16,801 nucleotides of DNA from assembly GCA_016206165.1 (NCBI GenBank), contig JACQSD010000043.1, forward strand, positions 1 through 16,801, in the 5' to 3' direction. The stretch's first letter is position 1, and each line of letters starts with the position of its first letter. Origin of the DNA: Candidatus Uhrbacteria bacterium (GTDB taxonomy: Bacteria; Patescibacteriota; Patescibacteriia; JACQSD01). Under the pieces are notes generated by a model that saw nothing but the letters and a program-made list of their open reading frames with translations, was not told the DNA's origin and made no database searches. The position numbers were made by a program, and so were the translations under genes. Of this stretch, positions 13,308 through 16,801 are shown one piece after another.

Positions 13308-13312
13308 AGCGA

Positions 13313-14446
13313 TTATCCCTCCTCCGCATCAATGCGGCGGCGCGCATACGCCCATGCGAGTGGAATCACCGCGACGATCGTGAGCACAAAAATAAGCCCC
13401 CAGAGCTGCCGATTCTTTGGATGGAAAAAAGAGAATTGAATTGTCGCCGCATCCGTAAGCATGCGTCCGTCTGCGGTAATCAGGGTAAGACGCACCGGAT
13501 ATGTCCCGGCCCGCGCATACGTGTGCTCCGGACGCGCGTCACGTGATTGTTCGTAATCACCAAAATCCCACGACACGACCGCATGTGCAAGGTCAACCAC
13601 ATTTGTTTCAAAAGAGAATCGAAATTGATTCCACACTCCACGCTCCGCGCGAAGCGCAATCCATGGCTCCTCTTTTTTTGGCGCGTCACCGGGCAGCATG
13701 ATATCAACAACAGGGGTTGGTGGGGGTTCCGGCTGCTTTTCTTCAACGGGTTTTGGCAATGGCTTTGCCGCCTTGACACTTTGCCGAACAGGCGCAGTGG
13801 GTGGCGGAGCCTCTGACTTTTTTGGATCAAGAGGAAACGCATCTTTTCCATCGTTCACTTTGTCTCCATCCGTATCTTGCACAAGCGGATTTGTTCCCTT
13901 CACTGCTTCTCCTGTATTCGGAAGGCCATCGTTATCTTGATCCGGATCATCGCGATCAGGAATGCCATCACCGTCGGTGTCCACGAGCGGTGTGATCATC
14001 GGCGTCAATGCAGTGTCATTCGCTGGATTGTCATCGCGCGGATCTTGACCTTGGATGCGGGCGAGGATATTAAATTGTCCTGTCGGCGCCGTGAGATCAA
14101 CAAACACTTCATCGGCAAGCCCACCAGCACGTACCGAGATAATCTGCGACGTGCCAATCACGCCCGGCCCTTGCATGAACGTCACAAATCCAGACGCATC
14201 TTTTGATCCTTCATTATGTACTTTTGCATAGATGCGAAACTTCTGCCCCACGACAGGTTCTGTAGGACTTAATGTTATATCTTCACCTTTCAAACCGAGG
14301 TCGTATTCGGAAGCAGCATCGACAGGAGCAGCGAATGGGAGAACCAGAAAAACACAGAAACACAGAAACACAGAAACACGTATACGTATGATTCCGTGAT
14401 TCGGTGATTCCGTGATTCCGTGATTAATGTGTCGTTGTTTGTTCAT
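13313..14446 (-). CDS. Surface protein with CARDB-like, TSP3 and PKD domains
   Basis: 377 residues from ATG 14444-14446, which overlaps the end of gatA by 23 bases; a longer frame exists but runs into gatA. Signal peptide: hydrophobic 24-38 and VDA|AS cleavage near 44/45. A CARDB-like domain (about 47-140: VVGQKFRIYAKVHNEGSKD) is followed by TSP3 calcium repeats (about 150-205: DTDGDGIPDRDDPDQDNDG, DTDGDKVNDGKDAFPLDP), a proline-rich stretch (about 206-250), a PKD domain (VVSWDFGDYEQSRD, HTYARAGTYPVRL), and a C-terminal helix plus RRR anchor. It acts outside the cell, probably in adhesion or envelope structure. Two octanucleotide repeats lie inside codons 7-33 (see findings); slippage would shift the frame before the mature protein. 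Confidence 0.85.
   Translation of the reverse strand: MNKQRHINHGITESPNHGIIRIRVSVFLCFCVFLVLPFAAPVDAASEYDLGLKGEDITLSPTEPVVGQKFRIYAKVHNEGSKDASGFVTFMQGPGVIGTSQIISVRAGGLADEVFVDLTAPTGQFNILARIQGQDPRDDNPANDTALTPMITPLVDTDGDGIPDRDDPDQDNDGLPNTGEAVKGTNPLVQDTDGDKVNDGKDAFPLDPKKSEAPPPTAPVRQSVKAAKPLPKPVEEKQPEPPPTPVVDIMLPGDAPKKEEPWIALRAERGVWNQFRFSFETNVVDLAHAVVSWDFGDYEQSRDARPEHTYARAGTYPVRLTLITADGRMLTDAATIQFSFFHPKNRQLWGLIFVLTIVAVIPLAWAYARRRIDAEEG
14349..14379. repeat. Octanucleotide tandem repeat (unit ACACAGAA, about 4 copies)
   Basis: The plus strand reads AACACAGAA repeated with an 8-base period over 14349-14379 (minus unit GTGTTTCT). It encodes the VSVFLCFCVF part of the signal peptide of the surface protein. 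Eight is not a multiple of three, so gain or loss of a copy changes frame. Confidence 0.85.
14390..14425. repeat. Octanucleotide tandem repeat (unit GATTCCGT, about 4.5 copies)
   Basis: Four units GATTCCGT, GATTCGGT, GATTCCGT, GATTCCGT and a partial GATT at 14390-14425, ending on the first bases of the gatA stop (14424-14426). It encodes residues 7-19 of the surface protein. Period 8 again, 10 bases from the other octanucleotide tract. Confidence 0.85.
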
Positions 14447-15884
14447 AAATATATGCTGCAGATAATATTTTCTCTTCTTCAAAATAATTCCCGATGATTT
14501 GGAGGCCAACGGGCATGTTGTGCGCGCCTTTGCCGCACGGAATCGAAATTGCCGGAAGACCCGCAAGGCTGACCGCCGCAAGAAGAACGTCCTCAAGATA
14601 GAGTTGAAGTGGATCGCCTGTCTTTTCGCCGATTTTGAACGCAACATTTGGTGATGTTGGAGTCATGATCACGTCAACTTTTTTGAATACCTCTTCAAAA
14701 TCACGCCGAATTAACGTGCGCACTTTTGCTGCCTGCAAATAATACGCATCATAGTAGCCGTGTGAGAGCGCGTATGTCCCAATCATAATACGTCGTTTTG
14801 CTTCTGGACCAAATCCATGCGCGCGGGAAAGAGAGTAAACTGCTTCCAAATTTCTGCATTCTGCATTCTGCATTCTGCATTCCGAGTATCCATATCGAAT
14901 GCCATCATACCGCCCAAGATTTGAGCTCACCTCTGAAGGGGTCACAATGTAATAGACGGGAATCGCGTATTGCGTGTGGGGAAGTGCAATGTCGACAAGC
15001 GTTGCTCCAAGTTTTTCATACGCGTTGAGCGCTGCGCGCACGCGTTGCTCAATTTCGGGTTGCATGCCAGAGATAAAATATTCTCTTGGGACGCCAATTC
15101 TTAAGCCCTTGACCGATGCATGTTCGAGATATGAACGATAATTGAGTACTGGTTTCGCAGTCGTTGTTGCATCATGTCCATCCTCCCCGGCAATCGCTTC
15201 GAGGACGACTGCCGCATCCGTCACCGTTTTTGTCATTGGCCCAACAACATCAGTGGACGACGTCATCGAAAGAAGTCCATAGCGCGATACGCGACCATAC
15301 GTCGGCTTTATCCCAACGACTCCACAAAACGCTGCGGGCTGACGAATGGATCCACCCGTATCCGTGCCGAGTGCAGCGATGCACATGTCTGCGGCAAGTG
15401 CAGCAGCAGAGCCGCCGGATGATCCTCCAGGGACGCGTTCTGTGTCGAGTGGATTTTTCGTTGGACCAAAAGCAGAATTTTCCGTCGACGCCCCATGCGC
15501 GAATTCATCAAGGTTTGTCTTCCCAAGTATCACGATTCCTTGCTCTTTCAATTTTGCAACCACGGTTGCATCATACGGCGGCACATACTCCTCAAGAATT
15601 TTTGATGCCGCAGTCGTCCGTACACCTTGTGTCGCAAAAATGTCTTTGATCGCAAATGGAATCCCCGCAAGCGGCCCAAGTCTTTCACCGTTTGCGCGCC
15701 TGCGATCAATATCGCGGGCTGTCGTGAGCGCATGTTCATCGGTGACGGTGAGAAATGCATGAATCGTCGAATCCTTCTCTTTAATCGCACTCAAACATGC
15801 GCGCGTCAATTCTTCAGAAGAAATTTCTTTCTTCTGGAGTGCTTCCGATGCTTCGATGAGTGATAGTGTATTAAGCTTTCTCAT
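14424..15884 (-). CDS. gatA: Asp/Glu-tRNA amidotransferase subunit A (GatA)
   Basis: 486 residues, the amidase subunit of GatCAB, which converts Glu-tRNA(Gln) and/or Asp-tRNA(Asn) to the amide form by hydrolysing glutamine. The catalytic triad is complete: K80 (GIPFAIKD), cis-S155 (GGSSGGS) and nucleophile S179 (DTGGSIRQPA). Other amidase landmarks are TNLDEFAHGASTENSAFG (123-140) and GVVGIKPTYGRVSRYG. Between YGY and LEAVYSLSRAHGFG the conserved segment is replaced and lengthened by SECRMQNAECRN, which is the translation of a heptanucleotide repeat at 14854-14882, about 5 residues more than in Bacillus. It follows gatC after a 74-base palindromic spacer; its stop overlaps the next gene. gatB is not in the window. 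Confidence 0.97.
   Translation of the reverse strand: MRKLNTLSLIEASEALQKKEISSEELTRACLSAIKEKDSTIHAFLTVTDEHALTTARDIDRRRANGERLGPLAGIPFAIKDIFATQGVRTTAASKILEEYVPPYDATVVAKLKEQGIVILGKTNLDEFAHGASTENSAFGPTKNPLDTERVPGGSSGGSAAALAADMCIAALGTDTGGSIRQPAAFCGVVGIKPTYGRVSRYGLLSMTSSTDVVGPMTKTVTDAAVVLEAIAGEDGHDATTTAKPVLNYRSYLEHASVKGLRIGVPREYFISGMQPEIEQRVRAALNAYEKLGATLVDIALPHTQYAIPVYYIVTPSEVSSNLGRYDGIRYGYSECRMQNAECRNLEAVYSLSRAHGFGPEAKRRIMIGTYALSHGYYDAYYLQAAKVRTLIRRDFEEVFKKVDVIMTPTSPNVAFKIGEKTGDPLQLYLEDVLLAAVSLAGLPAISIPCGKGAHNMPVGLQIIGNYFEEEKILSAAYIYEQTTTH
14854..14882. repeat. Heptanucleotide tandem repeat inside gatA (unit CTGCATT, 4 copies)
   Basis: CTGCATT occurs four times in a row at 14854-14881. On the coding strand the unit is AATGCAG and yields ECRMQNAECR, one codon phase after another. 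It falls in a surface-loop segment of GatA between conserved motifs and preserves the frame with 4 copies. Confidence 0.9.
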
Positions 15885-15889
15885 AGAAT

Positions 15890-15950
15890 CATAACCCCTC
15901 TTCGCCCCGTCGGATGACGGGGCTCCCTCCCCTTATCTTAAGGGGAGGTA
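15890..15950. repeat. Third copy of the palindromic element (gatC-gatA spacer)
   Basis: CATAACCCCTCTTCGCC, then CTCCCTCCCCTTATC and TTAAGGGGAGG, matches 4059-4101 in the dnaG-rpoD spacer. This copy has an extra small palindrome CCCCGTC-GGAT-GACGGGG inserted after CTTCG. It fills most of the space between gatC and gatA, which must be read through. Confidence 0.75.
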
Positions 15951-15958
15951 CTGTGGAG

Positions 15959-16255
15959 TTACTCAAATACGGCTTTTGTCTCCACAAAGTCCCCGGTTCG
16001 CTTTGGGGTTGCGTTCAACAGTTGTTCACGAACGTCGACGGATTGCTGCTGGGAGACATCATCACGGAGTACGTCAGTAAGGCCAGTGACTTGTGCGGTA
16101 GGCGGGACATTTGTGGTATCAACTGCTTTCAACTGATCAATGTACGACAAAATTGAGGAAAGCTCGGTGACGAGTTTCTGTTGTTCAGTGTCCGTTAGAT
16201 GAATCCGCGCGAGCTTCGCAATATGCTCAACGTCGCTGAGTGAAAGTTTAGCCAT
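15959..16255 (-). CDS. gatC: Asp/Glu-tRNA amidotransferase subunit C (GatC)
   Basis: 98 residues, normal GatC length. This small subunit wraps around GatA and stabilises the GatCAB complex. Family features: the opening LSLSDVEHIAKLARIHLTDTEQQKLVTELSSILSYIDQLKAVDTTNV (helical N-half, residues 4-50, quoted here as its ends LSLSDVEHIAKLARI and YIDQLKAVDT), the proline turn PPTAQVTG, LRDDV, and the C-terminal ATPKRTGDFVETKAVFE that inserts near the GatA active site. It is the first gene of the gatC-gatA cluster. No Shine-Dalgarno is seen before ATG 16253-16255. Confidence 0.95.
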   Translation of the reverse strand: MAKLSLSDVEHIAKLARIHLTDTEQQKLVTELSSILSYIDQLKAVDTTNVPPTAQVTGLTDVLRDDVSQQQSVDVREQLLNATPKRTGDFVETKAVFE

Positions 16256-16265
16256 ACGTTCTATC

Positions 16266-16295
16266 AGAGTACCATCGAGGATGTTGTATTGACAA
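16266..16295 (-). promoter_or_regulatory. Possible promoter for gatC
   Basis: Minus-strand TTGTCA (16290-16295), 18 bases, TACTCT (16266-16271, 4 of 6). The start point would fall a few bases before the gatC ATG. Its -35 box overlaps that of the plus-strand promoter below because the sequence TTGACAA is nearly symmetric there. Confidence 0.35.
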
Positions 16296-16317
16296 TATAG
16301 GAGAAAAGATGTATTGT
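16289..16317 (+). promoter_or_regulatory. Sigma-70 promoter for the tRNA-like gene
   Basis: TTGACA (16289-16294, perfect -35), exactly 17 bases, TATTGT (16312-16317, 4 of 6). Transcription would start near 16324, about 34 bases before the tRNA-like gene. Confidence 0.55.
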
Positions 16318-16357
16318 TTTCAGAATTATTGTATGCGCACGGCCTTTCGAAAAACCA

Positions 16358-16457
16358 CGTGGTGTAGCTCAGCCTGGTAGAGCACCTCGATCCTCTGCGT
16401 TACAGCAGGCAGATGTCAGAGAGGATGTCGCAGGTTCAAATCCTGCCACCACGACCA
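16358..16457 (+). tRNA. Anomalous tRNA-like gene with an enlarged anticodon arm (possible Val-type)
   Basis: 100 nt, about 23 more than a normal tRNA. The acceptor CGTGGTG/CACCACG pairs 7/7, followed by discriminator A and encoded CCA. D-arm GCTC-AGCCTGGTA-GAGC, T-arm GCAGG-TTCAAAT-CCTGC and a variable segment ATGTC are canonical. Only the anticodon region is abnormal: between A26 and the variable segment lie 40 nt instead of 17. The best fold I find has an outer CCTC/GAGG stem, a large asymmetric internal loop, and an inner CTGC-GTTACA-GCAG hairpin. TTACA and GATGTC resemble tRNA-Val(UAC). GATGTC occurs twice (16412, 16424) and CCTC twice (16385, 16392), suggesting a local duplication. It could be a tRNA with a short insertion, a tRNA pseudogene, or a tRNA-like regulatory RNA. 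The isotype is uncertain. Promoter and terminator are present. Confidence 0.6.
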
Positions 16458-16462
16458 ATTCA

Positions 16463-16503
16463 GACCGCGCTTGAGGATCCTGGACCCCTCATAGATCGCG
16501 GTC
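16463..16503 (+). other. Hairpin in the trailer of the tRNA-like transcript
   Basis: GACCGCG (16463-16469) pairs with CGCGGTC (16497-16503), with an inner TTGAGG/CCTCA helix. It lies 5 bases after the encoded CCA and just before the terminator, so it is part of the same RNA and may guide 3' processing. Confidence 0.5.
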
Positions 16504-16504
16504 C

Positions 16505-16535
16505 GGGGACGGTGCCCGTGCATCGTCCCCTTTTT
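16505..16535 (+). terminator. Strong intrinsic terminator of the tRNA-like gene
   Basis: GGGGACGGTGC-CCGT-GCATCGTCCCC forms an 11-bp stem (one G.U) with a tetraloop, directly followed by TTTTT (16531-16535). Confidence 0.85.
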
Positions 16536-16564
16536 CTATATAAAACACAAACCTCATCCTCAAA

Positions 16565-16598
16565 CCTCATCCCAACCCTCTCCTACGAGGAGAGGGGG
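16565..16598 (+). repeat. Palindromic element supplying the 3' end of ligA
   Basis: CCTCATCCCAACCCTCTCC followed by TACGAGGAGAGGGG; same family as 5288-5322 inside dnaG. A partial extra copy of the start, CCTCATCCTCAAA, lies just before it. The ligA stop codon (TAG, complement of 16583-16585) and the last codons (T-P-L-S-S) come from this element. Confidence 0.75.
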
Positions 16599-16801
16599 GT
16601 GTTGATAAGGAGAAGGAAACCCCTTTCATCGAGAATGGTGACTCCAAGTTTCTGTGCTTTTTCAAATTTTGACCCAGGTTCAGTGCCAGCGACGACATAC
16701 GATGTTTTTTTTGAAACTGACTCGGAAATCTCGCCGCCAAGGCTGCGGATTTTTTCTTTCGCCTCATCACGCGTGAGCGATGTAAGGGTACCAGTCAGCA
16801 C
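16583..16801 (-). CDS. ligA: NAD-dependent DNA ligase LigA, C-terminal BRCT domain (5' end outside the window)
   Basis: The open frame enters at the right edge (16801) and ends in TAG at 16583-16585, giving 72 residues. They form the BRCT domain that closes bacterial LigA: VLTGTLTSLTRDEAKEKIRS, LGGEISESVSKKTSYVVAG, then SKFEKAQKLGVTILDERGF. The adenylation, OB and helix-hairpin-helix domains lie outside the window. LigA seals nicks in replication and repair. The final residues LLLINTPLSS are not BRCT-like and are encoded by the palindromic element, so the original stop was probably lost or moved by its insertion. The gene runs toward the convergent plus-strand tRNA-like gene and its terminator. 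Confidence 0.93.
   Translation of the reverse strand: MLTGTLTSLTRDEAKEKIRSLGGEISESVSKKTSYVVAGTEPGSKFEKAQKLGVTILDERGFLLLINTPLSS

Noticed and set aside
14447..14647. N-terminal extension of the surface protein to 14647
   Set aside because: The added 67 residues are the shadow of the gatA coding region; the signal peptide starts properly at the ATG at 14446.
16358..16457. Archaeal-type bulge-helix-bulge intron or selenocysteine tRNA as explanation of the tRNA-like gene
   Set aside because: The genome is bacterial (sigma-70, DnaG, LigA), no bulge-helix-bulge can be drawn, and neither a UCA anticodon nor the 8-bp acceptor of tRNA-Sec is present.

Overview
The window looks like a chromosomal piece of a small-genome bacterium, most likely Patescibacteria/CPR (Parcubacteria-like). 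This rests on gene content and style and was not tested by a search: a sigma-70/DnaG pair, GatC/GatA, a pseudopilin-like secreted protein, calcium-type TSP3 surface proteins, many starts without a clear Shine-Dalgarno, short palindromic elements between and inside genes, and a tRNA gene with a self-splicing intron. TGA is an ordinary stop here. Almost everything is on the minus strand, so transcription mostly runs from high to low coordinates.

Layout, left to right. (1) 1-471: the end of a plus-strand protein with beta-propeller-like repeats. (2) 472-975: non-coding DNA packed with perfect hairpins, two bidirectional terminators and a tRNA-Asn 3' fragment. (3) 973-1249: tRNA-Asn(GUU) split in its anticodon by a complete 202-nt group I intron. 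(4) 1360-2601: an MFS transporter. (5) 2732-7483: a macromolecular-synthesis cluster (small membrane protein, pseudopilin/TSP3 protein, dnaG, rpoD), with a good promoter at 7512-7540. (6) 7551-9430: two Nudix hydrolases and a queuosine-salvage glycosidase (Qng1/DUF2419). (7) 9569-10075: a lone plus-strand GC-rich secreted protein with its own strong Shine-Dalgarno and terminator. (8) 10220-12893: six overlapping or abutting genes, including an MTH1-like oxidised-nucleotide hydrolase, another Nudix hydrolase, two membrane proteins and a 47-aa remnant resembling a dehydrogenase N-terminus. (9) tRNA-Ser(GGA). (10) 13074-16255: gatC, gatA, a CARDB/TSP3/PKD surface protein and a small membrane protein. 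(11) 16358-16457: a plus-strand tRNA-like gene with an enlarged anticodon arm, then a strong terminator. (12) The 3' end of ligA.

How the parts fit. The essential core is transcription (RpoD), replication (DnaG, LigA) and indirect aminoacylation (GatC/GatA, which serve Gln- and Asn-tRNA). Four Nudix hydrolases within about 4 kb suggest heavy reliance on nucleotide clean-up or salvage. Qng1 suggests use of queuine obtained from other organisms' RNA; tRNA-Asn(GUU), a Q-type tRNA, lies in the same window and is the one carrying the intron. Surface proteins add calcium-binding and PKD modules.

The most notable signals are the tRNA-Asn group I intron, the anomalous 100-nt tRNA-like gene, two adjacent octanucleotide repeats in a surface-protein signal peptide (a possible phase-variable locus), palindromic elements exapted into dnaG and ligA coding sequence, and the compositionally foreign secreted protein at 9569-10075.
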